This document shows, piece after piece, positions 30,680 to 40,351 of a DNA stretch of 64,000 nt (positions within the stretch are counted from its first letter, which is position 1; every line of letters begins with the position of its first letter). Under the pieces are notes generated by a model that was given only the letters and a program-made list of their open reading frames with translations, was not told where the DNA came from and did not search any database. A program made the translations under genes and the position numbers. Source of the stretch: Cylindrotheca closterium. Its lineage: Eukaryota > Bacillariophyta > Bacillariophyceae > Bacillariales > Bacillariaceae. The stretch spans positions 310,001 to 374,000 of the forward strand of contig CAKOGP040001803.1 of assembly GCA_933822405.4 (NCBI GenBank). Reading direction: 5' to 3'.

Positions 30680-32518
30680 ATGCCTCGTCGTAGCCGTTCC
30701 AAAGCAGCTAGGCGCAGCAACCAAGAACAAATTGAAGCCAACGAAAATGGAAATGAGGCTGGAAGAAGCGTTGCCTCTCACGTTCGGGATCGCCAGCGTG
30801 CAGTTGCGGAACGAGAGGCTGCCCGATTAGCTCGTCCTGAACAACGCAAGAGAGTGAAACTAGCTCATGCCGATCGCAAGAAGAGTGCAGTGACTTCCAC
30901 ACCCTTCGGACTTCACCGTGGCTCTTCTACCGTGGATGATGAGCCGGAAGACCAGGAATGGTGCGGCCCGTTTAGTGTGGCCCGTCAAGTTTTGCGGCAA
31001 CGAGAAGAAGCAAAGCGCAAGGCTGAAGAAGAGGAAAATAATGCGGTCATGCATCCGCTCGATGATCTAATGAATCAAGTGGGACAAGAACAAAAGAAAA
31101 AAGCTCATCCTTCATTGACCTGGAAGGGAGACGCAAAGGGAACAACCCCCTCTTCTCTTTACGCCAAGCGACAAATGCGAATGGAAGCCCGACAAACCAA
31201 AACTATCCCAACACTCTTTCAACTTTGCGTTGATTTTCTTGTGGATAATTTCGAGCATGTCGAGTCACTTGGAGATGTTGATAATGACTGCCGCCTAGCT
31301 ATTTCCAAAGAATTGGTCAAACGAAACCAACTGAATGCCAAGGCATTTGAAAGTTTGGTTTCGAGCGATATGGATTGCTTGGAAATTATTGACTGTGCAG
31401 GAATCCCCCAAGATGTCATGGCCAAAGTGCTCACAGGATTACATTCTCTGAGCTTTCTCATGTTGACACACGCGGGACGATGCTTTGGTCCCAAGAGTGT
31501 CGATGTACTTTTGGAAACAAAGCCACCTCTCTGTTGTCTCTCGATCGCGGGAGCTTATCTTCTCAAAGATGAGCATGCCGCTTCTCTGATTCAAGTCAGT
31601 GCCTCAACCTTACAATCCATCTCTTTTGATACGTGCCCCTTGCTAGGGGAAAAGTTTATTCGTGCCATTGAAAAGACGGATGGAACTCTGTTGGAAATAT
31701 CATTGAAAAATCTTAGCCTTTCTTCCGATACCTTGAAAATCTTGGCCACTTGTAAGGATGCCATGCGCAATGTCAGGAGTTTGACTTATGAATCCATGCC
31801 TGGAATCACCGATGCTGTCTTGGGCGAACTACTCCAAGTGGTGGCCGATTCCTTGGAGAGCCTTGATGTCAGCCACAATTACGATCTTACCGATGCGTCG
31901 TTGTCGGCCATTCGACAATTCAATATAGGACTGCGATCTCTCACTATGAATGGTGTTAAGGAACTCACGTCGTTAGGTCTTGAAACTTTCTTCACCTATG
32001 ATTTGGAAGGCTTGCCCTCGCCACCAAAACTCAAAGTCTTAAAGTTGGCTTCTTGCGATCACGAGGCTGTGACAGATGAAGTTCTCAAGTTGGCCACGGC
32101 CAATTCGTCTACTCAAAACAAGGAGTCGATGGGTCCTAGGGGAGGGGGATTGGTCCAGTTGGATATTGAGGGATCCACTTTGGTGACGGACAGTACACTA
32201 GAACATCTAGTTGAGGGTTCTTCGGCAAATACCTTGACGGAGATGAATCTGAGTTATTGCCCACATATAACCGACCAAGGTCTAGGCTACTTTGTCTCCA
32301 AGTGCGGAAGCCAACTATCCAAAATCCAGGTTTGGGGTTGTGCCCAACTTTCGGATGGTAAGTTCAAACTCATATCTGATTTTCTTCTTTCCATATCTCA
32401 TCATGTTCTCTTTATCAAAACACTAGAATTCTTCGACGGTCATGACCGAGTCAATGACGCGAGTTTTGAACTAGTTGGAGCTTGGATGAAGCGCAGCGGA
32501 ACACGATCTTTGAGATGA
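30680..32518 (+). CDS. RAD7-like leucine-rich-repeat protein
   Basis: Spliced product 589 residues (exons 30680-32357 and 32427-32518); the 69-bp intron has GTAAGT and TAG ends but no stop codon, so retention would give 612 residues. The N-terminus is basic and disordered (SRSKAARRSNQEQ). The region TIPTLFQLCVDFLVDNFEHVESLGDV followed by RLAISKELVKRNQLN resembles the F-box-like entry of yeast Rad7. Cysteine-containing AMN1-type LRRs follow (LESLDVSHNYDLTDASLSAI, LTEMNLSYCPHITDQGLGYF, LSKIQVWGCAQLSD). Yeast Rad7 acts with Rad16 in global-genome nucleotide-excision repair and as part of a ubiquitin ligase. The repair role here is inferred from architecture; another F-box-LRR role is possible. 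It is divergent from the cyclophilin gene, 204 bp apart. Confidence 0.75.
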   Translation: MPRRSRSKAARRSNQEQIEANENGNEAGRSVASHVRDRQRAVAEREAARLARPEQRKRVKLAHADRKKSAVTSTPFGLHRGSSTVDDEPEDQEWCGPFSVARQVLRQREEAKRKAEEEENNAVMHPLDDLMNQVGQEQKKKAHPSLTWKGDAKGTTPSSLYAKRQMRMEARQTKTIPTLFQLCVDFLVDNFEHVESLGDVDNDCRLAISKELVKRNQLNAKAFESLVSSDMDCLEIIDCAGIPQDVMAKVLTGLHSLSFLMLTHAGRCFGPKSVDVLLETKPPLCCLSIAGAYLLKDEHAASLIQVSASTLQSISFDTCPLLGEKFIRAIEKTDGTLLEISLKNLSLSSDTLKILATCKDAMRNVRSLTYESMPGITDAVLGELLQVVADSLESLDVSHNYDLTDASLSAIRQFNIGLRSLTMNGVKELTSLGLETFFTYDLEGLPSPPKLKVLKLASCDHEAVTDEVLKLATANSSTQNKESMGPRGGGLVQLDIEGSTLVTDSTLEHLVEGSSANTLTEMNLSYCPHITDQGLGYFVSKCGSQLSKIQVWGCAQLSDGKFKLISDFLLSISHHVLFIKTLEFFDGHDRVNDASFELVGAWMKRSGTRSLR

Positions 32519-32616
32519 ACAGAATGGAAGAGGTGATCATTGATTCTCGTGCTGCAACTGCAGCATATTTATACACATGAACCTAGGGTAGAATTTCGTA
32601 TTCTCAAAGATTAACT

Positions 32617-33216
32617 TTAAGGTTGCATCAGAGCATTCAACTCCTTGACAATCTCTAGCAACTCGGGATCTTCGGCGATAGCCTTTTCGATCCCATCTTG
32701 ACCCTCCGTCATCATGATTTTCATTGCTTCTTGCATCTTTGAATTCTGCAGTAACGCCATAACATCTGGGTTGCTCATCAGTTCTTTGAACATGTCGGGG
32801 TTCATGCCTCCAGGTAAAGTACCATCGTTAGCGATAGCTTGTTCCAACTCTTCGTCCTTGATTTCCAACTTGTTCTCGTTAAAGTTATCCTCCAATCGTT
32901 GCTTGTTGAACTTGTCGAGAACATCCGGGCTGGCCTTTCCAGTGGCTCGTGCTTCCTCTAGTTTCTTGGCCAAGGAATCCTTATCAAAGCAATCCGAATA
33001 GTCTACGACGCGTAGGTCCAACTCTGCCTTGATCTCAGACACGCGCATCTTGCCAGGTTCAATCTCTTCGTCATCCTCGTCGTCAATTGGAGCTGAACTC
33101 ATGTACATGGCGGAAGCTTGCTGTCGACTGGACAGAATTGGGACATGGCTCCCAAACGATTGTGTTTGAAACGCTGAAGAAGCAGCAAAGAGGATCGATA
33201 CAAAGAATAGTTTCAT
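32617..33216 (-). CDS. Plastid-targeted protein with SAP/ARMET-like and STI1 domains
   Basis: 199 residues from the ATG at 33216. It begins MKLFFVSILFAASSAFQTQ: signal peptide, then SSA|FQT, the plastid-import motif (A15|F16). A longer in-frame start exists upstream but would bury the signal peptide. The middle (KMRVSEIKAELDLRVVDYSDCFDKDSLAKKLEEAR) is a SAP-like helical pair resembling the ARMET/MANF C-domain. The C-terminal half holds an STI1/Hop-type DP fold (NPDMFKELMSNPDVMALLQNSKMQEAMKIMM, IEKAIAEDPELLEIVKELN), as also found at the end of Tic40. STI1 domains bind Hsp70 or its clients, so a plastid co-chaperone is a fair inference; there is no membrane span as in Tic40. It converges on the RAD7-like gene with about 98 bp between. 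Confidence 0.85.
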   Translation of the reverse strand: MKLFFVSILFAASSAFQTQSFGSHVPILSSRQQASAMYMSSAPIDDEDDEEIEPGKMRVSEIKAELDLRVVDYSDCFDKDSLAKKLEEARATGKASPDVLDKFNKQRLEDNFNENKLEIKDEELEQAIANDGTLPGGMNPDMFKELMSNPDVMALLQNSKMQEAMKIMMTEGQDGIEKAIAEDPELLEIVKELNALMQP

Positions 33217-33493
33217 GATCGTGGCGTTTCGAATTTGTGGTGACGAAGTGATCGATTTGAGATTTGAGTATGTACTGTTCATTCATTCGTCGTCAGTCCC
33301 GTTCGGATTACAAAAGTCTTTCTTAGTCCCTGCGTCAGTGGACTTCAAAAGTCCCATTTGGAGTCGAACGATTCGACGCCTTCCTCATTAATTGCATTTC
33401 AAATCGAAGTGCCAGGAACGGAATGAAAAACAAAGCAAATGCAAACCTATGTCCTCGAAGAAAGAACCACCGATAGAACCATAAGGTTTGAAG

Positions 33494-36400
33494 ATGGTGA
33501 AGCCTCCGAAAACAATGCAGCCGGAGCAGGTGGACGTCTCCAGAGCTGGTCGCAAAACTGGGAGTGCGTTCCAGCAAGATAGCTTTCACAACTACATGGC
33601 TCGAAAAATTGACTTGCAGCGACAGCAATTTGGCCAACCATCGCTCCCCCCTCCTCCCAAGTCCCTTCCTAAGACATCCCCGTCCATTTATCTTCCAAGT
33701 TCACCATCTGCCGAGCAATCCATGCCACAAAAGTTAACCAATGTTCAAGAACGGCGGAAGGAACTATCACCTTCATCTACTCCAAATATATCAAACACGT
33801 TACCATTGTCAAAGCCATCAACTCCACGAGAGTCGGCCAATCCACAAGAAGTCTCCAAGGCGCCCACATCTGCAATAAAGAGGAAGTCGCCTGCCAAGGC
33901 TTCCGAGAAGCGAAGTGTACGATTTGCTCAAGAAGGAGGACCAGAACGAAAGTCGAAAAAACGAAAGAAAACTCCCATGACTTCAATCATTCGGAAATTG
34001 AACAGACGACATGGGAGATTGCTGAAGCGGCAAAAAAGAATCTCTAGAAGGGAAAAGAGAAGGCGTATGGCATTGGAGGAGGAGTGTGAAGTACAAGAAG
34101 AAAATATTGTTGCCACGGAAGAAGACAGCCCGTCAACAGGTGAAGGTAGCCAAGCATACACTCCCAGGGAGCACACTATTGCACTGGATCAACAGATTGA
34201 AAAAATGCCGGAAAAGGGTGAAGAAATCCAGTCCTCATCAATGAAAGTTGAAAAAGCATCTCTGGAACCAGATGCTGAAGATAAGATTCAAGAAGATACG
34301 CCACCGTTGGAAGACGACATACCGGCCGTTGATGATGACGAATCTGTCGAAGTGCCGAACGCAGAAGCACCGGCTTCTCCGTTCGACATTCGGAAATCTC
34401 GACCGGATCTTTTCTTCATTGGTGTCACTATCAAAGTCAATGGATATACAGAACCAGACAATGAGACGCTCAAACGAATGGTACGACGAATGCTTTCAAT
34501 TTCCTGCTTTCCATCTAGCCTAATTTTCTCACCACTTTCTTTCATTGATTGTAATAGATCCAACGACATGGTGGTCAGTTCGAATGTTACGAAACTCAAC
34601 GAGTTACTCATATTGTGGCGGAACACTTGTCCACTGCAAAGGCCAACATCTTCAATAAACAAAGGAATCCTGTTCCAGTGGTGTCTCCCAGATGGATTAC
34701 CGACAGCATCGAACAACAATGCCAATTGCCCCATGGAAATTACTTGATAGAGGAGGTACGAGACGATGGCCAACAGAAAGGGATCAAAGATATATTTGGA
34801 ACGGCTGTTAACAAGGCAACTCGAAACAAATTGCCATCGCTTGATGTTCGTCCAAACTCGGAGATTGATAAGTCTGATGAACGTATTACCTCAGAAATGG
34901 AAACAGATATTGAAAAGAAAAGTGAGATAACAGAAAAAGAGGAGAAGGCTGTTGAAACTGTACCAAAGGAGCCACCATCGAGCCCGCAGAAGACCAATAC
35001 CCTTTGTATCAATGGAAGAATCCGTACTACTGGCACTGACCCAGATTTCCTTGAGAATTACTTTAACAATTCTCGCCTTAGTTTCATTGGAAGCTATAGA
35101 CAACGATCAGAGTCGGCAGGTGCAAATGCACCGAATACATTGAACAAGGACTTGGCCAATTTACCAAGCTATGTCTTTCATGTGGACATGGACTGTTTCT
35201 TTGCGGCGGTTGCGATTCGCAACTTTCCACAATTGAAGGATAAACCAGTCGTCATTTCACACCATGGAAAGAAACGAAACAATGGGGGTGATGGCATTTC
35301 ATTCGAAGCGAAAGTCTCCAAGAACTCAACATCTGAGTGTGCAACCTGCAATTACAGGGCAAGAGAGTTCGGAATAAAAAAGGGAATGTTTCTTGGACGG
35401 GCAAAGGAACTATGTCCAGAATTGGTGATCCTGAACTATGATTTTGAAGGATATCAGGAAGTCTCAGCGCAAGTGTCTGAGATTCTGCATCAGATAGCCA
35501 GCGAGAATCATGGTTCCGTTCAAGAAGTTTCTTGTGATGAGTCTTACATGGAGATGCTACAGGAAAGCCATGAACAAGCGGCGGCGACTGCCGAAAGGAT
35601 AAGAGCTCAGATCGTTGAAGCTACACAATGTACAGCCTCGATTGGAGTCGGAAAGAACAAATTTCTTGCAAAGCTTGGAACCGATAGAATCAAACCGAAT
35701 GCGTCGTATGTAGTCAAAGATCATCGGTCTTTGCTCGAAAACTTGAATCTACGAGACCTCCCAGGAATCGGTTGGAAAAGCGCGCCAAAGCTAGTTACTG
35801 AAGGGCTGACAACAGTTCGTCAGGTTTGGGACTTGGGTTCGAATGCCGTCAACATTCTTGAACGAATTCTGGGAGGTGCTAATGGAAAGAAAATCTACAA
35901 CTATTGCCACGGAATAGACGATCGAAAGGTAGAGCCAGCAAAGCGAAAGACTATTGGTGCAGAATGCAACTATGGGGTTCGGTTCGATGGACCATACGGA
36001 GTCGATCATTTCTTCAAGTGTTTGTCGAATGAAGTGCAGAAGCGCATGGAAAATGTCGGTGTGAAGGGTCGTCACATCACATTGAAGGTAAAGCAACGAA
36101 AGGAAGGAGCCAAGTTGCCACCAAAGTTCTTGGGTCATGGTAAATGCCACAGTCTATCGAGAAGTATGGAAATACCTGGATCGAGAGCAACGTGTGATGC
36201 AGGGGAGATCTACAAGGCCGCTGTGGGTCTTTTCAAGGAACTAGCTATTCCACTGGACGACGTTCGGGGTATGGGCGTAGTTGTTAGCAAACTTACAGAT
36301 GGTGAAAATATCACCAACTCGTCACTTACCAAATGGCTTGAGGTGGCAAACAAATCCAATGGGAACAGTGAAGGAGGCGCAAAGGAAACTCACATCAACG

Positions 36401-37431
36401 AGTGTGAAGAAGAAAAGACTGCCGATTCTTCTCCAGCTGACGATGCTGAGATGACAGACTCATACCAACATAATGGTGCAGAGCAGGATGCAATACAAGA
36501 CGACGGCGAACAACAAGATTCGATCTCGGCATTTCACAGTCAAGACGTCTTTGACCCAAGAGGTGACACAACATCTACTCAAATCATGTTGCCTCCATTG
36601 AGCCAGCTACGCATGAGTCAAGTTGACGAGCTACCAATAGAAATGCAGCATCAAATCAAGGCACGGCTCGAAAAGAACGTAGAAGATGAGGTTTCCGAAG
36701 TCATTCCTGTTATGGTTTCTGGGTCTCCGAAAAAAGATGCATTGACAAGAAGGGCGAATGTGCCATCCTCCAGACATGGGGAAAGCGACAACAGACTCCG
36801 TCAGACAGATGTCCAGGATATGCTCAAACTAGCAGCTGTCGGAACAGGTGTTGCCACAATGGATATATCTCTTGATGTACTGAATGAGCTTCCGATGGAC
36901 ATCAGACTACAAGTAATCAATGGTGGTGCATACATGGGAGTGTCCAGCTATGTCGCTGGAAAGAACCAAGCTGCAAGTATTAACCATGAAGCCCAAAACT
37001 CTCCGAATACAAGCTTAGTGGAGGAAACCACGAAGAATAGTACGAACAAAGGAGATCACGAAGGACTGAAACTAGCTGGTGAAGACTTGAGAGCCAAAGA
37101 AGAGCCACCATCACCTATAAAACAACGCCCAGCGAACTTGTTTGAAGAAGACCTCCTCCCACTGAAACTTTTTCTCGACGAAAACTATTCCACTGACGTT
37201 GAAGCCATCCAGCTTGTTGTCCAGTTCTTGACAATTTGCGTCCAAGAGGGGCGGCCTAAGGATGCTCTCACCATGCTACGATCAATTTGCAACCGGCAAG
37301 ACGAATGGGGTACATATTCCGTCATCAGGGAAATATTTGAAGCATTGGACGATGAGTACTTTCGTCAATACAGAGCGAGATTAGATTACATATCAGTCAT
37401 TGGAGAGGACAATCGCAAGCATCCACCATGA
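33494..37431 (+). CDS. REV1: Translesion DNA polymerase REV1
   Basis: Two exons (33494-34480, 34558-37431), 77-bp intron inside the BRCT domain, 1286 residues, normal for REV1. Order: a basic disordered N-terminus; BRCT domain at about 298-385 (PDLFFIGVTIKVNGYTEP | IQRHGGQFECYETQRVTHIVAEHL, VSPRWITDSI); Y-family polymerase from about 535 with HVDMDCFFAAVAIRN and catalytic SCDESYMEM near 653; little-finger region; two ubiquitin-binding motifs (VDELPIEMQHQIKARL near 1017 and LNELPMDIRLQVIN near 1102, each with the Leu-Pro pair); REV1 C-terminal domain at about 1195-1280 (LPLKLFLDENYSTDVEAIQLVVQFLTICV). REV1 is a dCMP transferase and scaffold for pol zeta and other bypass polymerases. All recruiting modules are present. 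The start is the first ATG in frame. Confidence 0.96.
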
Positions 37432-37503
37432 TCACCCATTGTAAGTTCCATCTGTTCAAAAATGTAATACTGTAACTTCTGTAAACAAGTTTTTAGAAAG
37501 TAG

Positions 37504-38325
37504 CTATATGGTTTCTCCACCATCGTCCTTTTCGTCCAGACTAGGTGGTGGCTGTTGAAAGATATCTTGGAACCTGGTCGTCTGAAAATGGGTCAAACTC
37601 GAATCATTAAACGCCTGCTCAAACTGACCTGATCGATCCGAGAGATCTTGCTTGCTGATTGGGAGCATTGACTCATCCCAAAGTGGTTCTACCTGTTTCA
37701 GAAGCTTCACACATGATTTTACTTCCCCCAATCGACTCGTATAGGCCGAAAGTAAATTCCCGAAGATAATGACATCATTCAGCTGATCCCAGTTCGTGCG
37801 TATCAGATTGCTGTATAATGTTAGTGGGCAATGTGGCATTAAGAAGAGCGTCTTGTGTTGAACTCGTCGCCGGCCCCGCTCGTTCTTGGCAATTACTTGT
37901 ATCGAATTCCGCTCCAATACGATGGACTCTTGTTGTGTCATGCACGGATCATAAAAGTACATTGATGCAGCGGGAGACAGGATTTCTCGGACCGCAATGG
38001 TAAAAGCCAGCTGAAACATGGGAGCGCAGCCCTTTGAGGCACCAAAGTTGCCAACGCCATAACACACAATTTCCACAATCGGTTCTTTAGATGACGCGAT
38101 GGTACTACTTAAGGAATCTCTAAATGCTTGAAAGAAGCCAGATATCCTCACTTCGTGCAAACAGCTTTGCAAGGATCCAGCGATGTCGTCCAGTGACAAG
38201 TTATCCTGGTCGAATTGTTGTCGCTCAGCAGCCTTTGAATGACTAGACCTATACTCGCGCTTTCTGTTCCGCATACATCGTCTGGAGCTCTTTGTGACTG
38301 TCGTCCACTCATCAGTCGACGCCAT
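37504..38325 (-). CDS. SRR1-like protein
   Basis: 273 residues, one exon. The SRR1 domain (about 80-250) is recognised by VEIVCYGVGNFGASKGCAPMFQLAFTIAVRE, MYFYDPCMTQQESIVLERNSIQVI, TLFLMPHCPLTLYSNLIRTNW and VIIFGNLLSAY. The N-terminus carries the family opening WTTVTKSSRR with a basic patch (RNRKREYRSSHSKAAER). SRR1 was described in Arabidopsis as a factor in phytochrome B signalling and circadian timing; homologues in yeast and animals (BER1, SRRD) relate to haem and microtubules, so the molecular role is not settled. It converges on REV1, 72 bp apart, and is divergent from the methyltransferase gene with about 144 bp between start codons. Confidence 0.9.
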   Translation of the reverse strand: MASTDEWTTVTKSSRRCMRNRKREYRSSHSKAAERQQFDQDNLSLDDIAGSLQSCLHEVRISGFFQAFRDSLSSTIASSKEPIVEIVCYGVGNFGASKGCAPMFQLAFTIAVREILSPAASMYFYDPCMTQQESIVLERNSIQVIAKNERGRRRVQHKTLFLMPHCPLTLYSNLIRTNWDQLNDVIIFGNLLSAYTSRLGEVKSCVKLLKQVEPLWDESMLPISKQDLSDRSGQFEQAFNDSSLTHFQTTRFQDIFQQPPPSLDEKDDGGETI

Positions 38326-38469
38326 ATGTTTGTTGTTATATAATAGAAGCCACCGCTAATGGGGTAAGCGGTTTTGAGTTTTGAGGTCTGAGGTTGGTCT
38401 AAGGAATCAAATATTGCATTCAACCATTCATTTTCTCACTTCACAATCATCCAACCAACAGAACAAAAC

Positions 38470-40305
38470 ATGAAGGACACATTATTTCTTTCGTTGCTAT
38501 TATGTGTATACGCTTCCCATACAAGATATGGTGTGACAATGGCTTTCCTTCCACCAAGCCGTGAATATTCTCGGCTTTCGACACATCAAATAGGAAGTAC
38601 AGCGGAAAAACGACAAGGGTTCGAGTCCATCCTTGGCGCCGAGAAAGCAAAGCAGCTAGAACAGCTCGTAGAGGAACGTTCTCTAGCTCGGTTGGAGGGG
38701 AACTATTTACATGCAGACATGATTCGAGACCAAATATCTAGCCTGGATTTGCCTGACAATTGGGAAGTAGTGGTGACGGATGTACCAAGGAAACAGGGTG
38801 GAGGATCCACTTGGGAACTAGTGCAAACGAAACAAGAAATGCCAATCTTGGAAGGTCCAACCGTTTTGCAACTGGCACATGCAGCACTTGGCTTGGCAGT
38901 GGAATGTTCTGTTCAGGCGAACCTCGGACGAGCACATACTGCCTTGGGAATGCAACAACAAACTTCCCACAAGGAAAATGAAGGCAACGAACAACTAGAT
39001 TTCATTGTGGAACAAGCCAAAGCTAGATTTCAGCATACCAACTGGACCGACGCAGAGCTGGCAGGTAGAAAAGCTGCGGATGCTGCGTTTTGGTTTGCTC
39101 TTGCAGGGGTGACCGATCAATTCATCTTTGAAAACCTCACCGACGTTGCTACTCGCGAGCTGGGTCGTTTTGGTTCTCGATCCTCTTGTCGAGCCAAGGA
39201 CATCTACCAGATAATGGAACGCTTTTCGGCGGCAGGATTTCAGAATACGGATCGACTGGAAGAAGCTGCCAAAAAGGCGCTGATTGCCAAAGGAGATACT
39301 GATGATTGTGACCCTCTTCTAGACTTCCATTCCGATCGATCTCTGTTATTGATTTGGAAATTCTCTACCAAACAAAAGAAGCAACGTGCATTCTTACGTT
39401 CTGCTCTCACGCACTGGCAACGGCAAAAGGGAGATGGCGAAGAGGAAGAAAGCGGAGACTCAGAATTGACGAAGACTGATGATATGGATATCGGGGAGGC
39501 CCAAATACAGGAATATAACTGGAATGGTATGTTCAAGGATCCTTCTCGACCTCTCGTGATTGATGTTGGCTGTGGCATGGGTGTATCATTGCTGGGCTTG
39601 GCAAGTGGAAACAGCCAAGTATCTTCACAAGTTCTACTTGGCGAAAATTCATCTTCATTGTCATGGAAAGACTGTAATTTTGTTGGATTGGATCTAGGAG
39701 CACTTGGAATTGGGTACGCACGCGGCCTAGCTTTTCGTCGGGGCATTGACGATCGCCTCCAATTTGTCGTTGATTCTGCAGAAAGTTGTTTACAGAGCTT
39801 GGTTCGATCGTATCCCGGTCCCATCAAACTTTGTTTGATCCAGTTTCCGACCCCGTACTCTCTAAAAACAACACCAGGGACTGGGAACACGCAGCTGCCT
39901 AGTTCGCCTCGTGATGGATTTATGGTCACAGAAGAACTTCTTCACTTGGTGCATCAAGCTTTGTCCAAATCGGATGGAAAGTTGCTGCTTCAATCGAATT
40001 GTGAGGATGTTGCTGTATATATGCACGATCTGGCGATAGAGAAGGTTGGCTTTCAAGTTGAAGCTGCTGATCAAAGCATGTCGGAGACAACGTGTGCATC
40101 ATATGGCTATACTAGCTCAACTCCACGAGTACCACAACGAATGGCGGATTGGATTACCATGGGGGGCAAACGGGCAGTAGGTGATGATTGGAGTAAGGCA
40201 CCCATTCTACACAGAGCAAGTGCTACAGAGACAGAGGTTGCATGTGCGCTGAACGGAACACCCGTTCATAGATGCGTACTACGAGCAGTTGGCGATCAAA
40301 TTTAG
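38470..40305 (+). CDS. Plastid-targeted TrmB-like methyltransferase with a CysRS-like helical insert
   Basis: 611 residues, one exon. It starts with a signal peptide (MKDTLFLSLLLCVYAS...) and TMA|FLPPSR at residues 23-31, a plastid-import motif. Residues about 58-90 (KAKQLEQLVEERSLARLEGNYLHADMIRDQI) look like the C-terminal helix of cysteinyl-tRNA synthetases, 'LIeeR..AR...ny..AD.iRd.L'. The C-terminal part (about 350-560) is a SAM methyltransferase: VIDVGCGMGVSLLGLA, NFVGLDLGALGIGYARG, LQFVVDSAESCL and KLCLIQFPTPYSL, which follow the TrmB (tRNA m7G46) order, the last corresponding to the 'l.FPDPWpK' motif but changed. A stretch between the parts is unassigned. tRNA or rRNA methylation in the plastid is likely; the altered motif leaves the substrate uncertain. 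Confidence 0.8.
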   Translation: MKDTLFLSLLLCVYASHTRYGVTMAFLPPSREYSRLSTHQIGSTAEKRQGFESILGAEKAKQLEQLVEERSLARLEGNYLHADMIRDQISSLDLPDNWEVVVTDVPRKQGGGSTWELVQTKQEMPILEGPTVLQLAHAALGLAVECSVQANLGRAHTALGMQQQTSHKENEGNEQLDFIVEQAKARFQHTNWTDAELAGRKAADAAFWFALAGVTDQFIFENLTDVATRELGRFGSRSSCRAKDIYQIMERFSAAGFQNTDRLEEAAKKALIAKGDTDDCDPLLDFHSDRSLLLIWKFSTKQKKQRAFLRSALTHWQRQKGDGEEEESGDSELTKTDDMDIGEAQIQEYNWNGMFKDPSRPLVIDVGCGMGVSLLGLASGNSQVSSQVLLGENSSSLSWKDCNFVGLDLGALGIGYARGLAFRRGIDDRLQFVVDSAESCLQSLVRSYPGPIKLCLIQFPTPYSLKTTPGTGNTQLPSSPRDGFMVTEELLHLVHQALSKSDGKLLLQSNCEDVAVYMHDLAIEKVGFQVEAADQSMSETTCASYGYTSSTPRVPQRMADWITMGGKRAVGDDWSKAPILHRASATETEVACALNGTPVHRCVLRAVGDQI

Positions 40306-40351
40306 CTGGGTCTTTGGTTGCATCCGCTAAACCCGGTGGGGTCCTGGGGTT

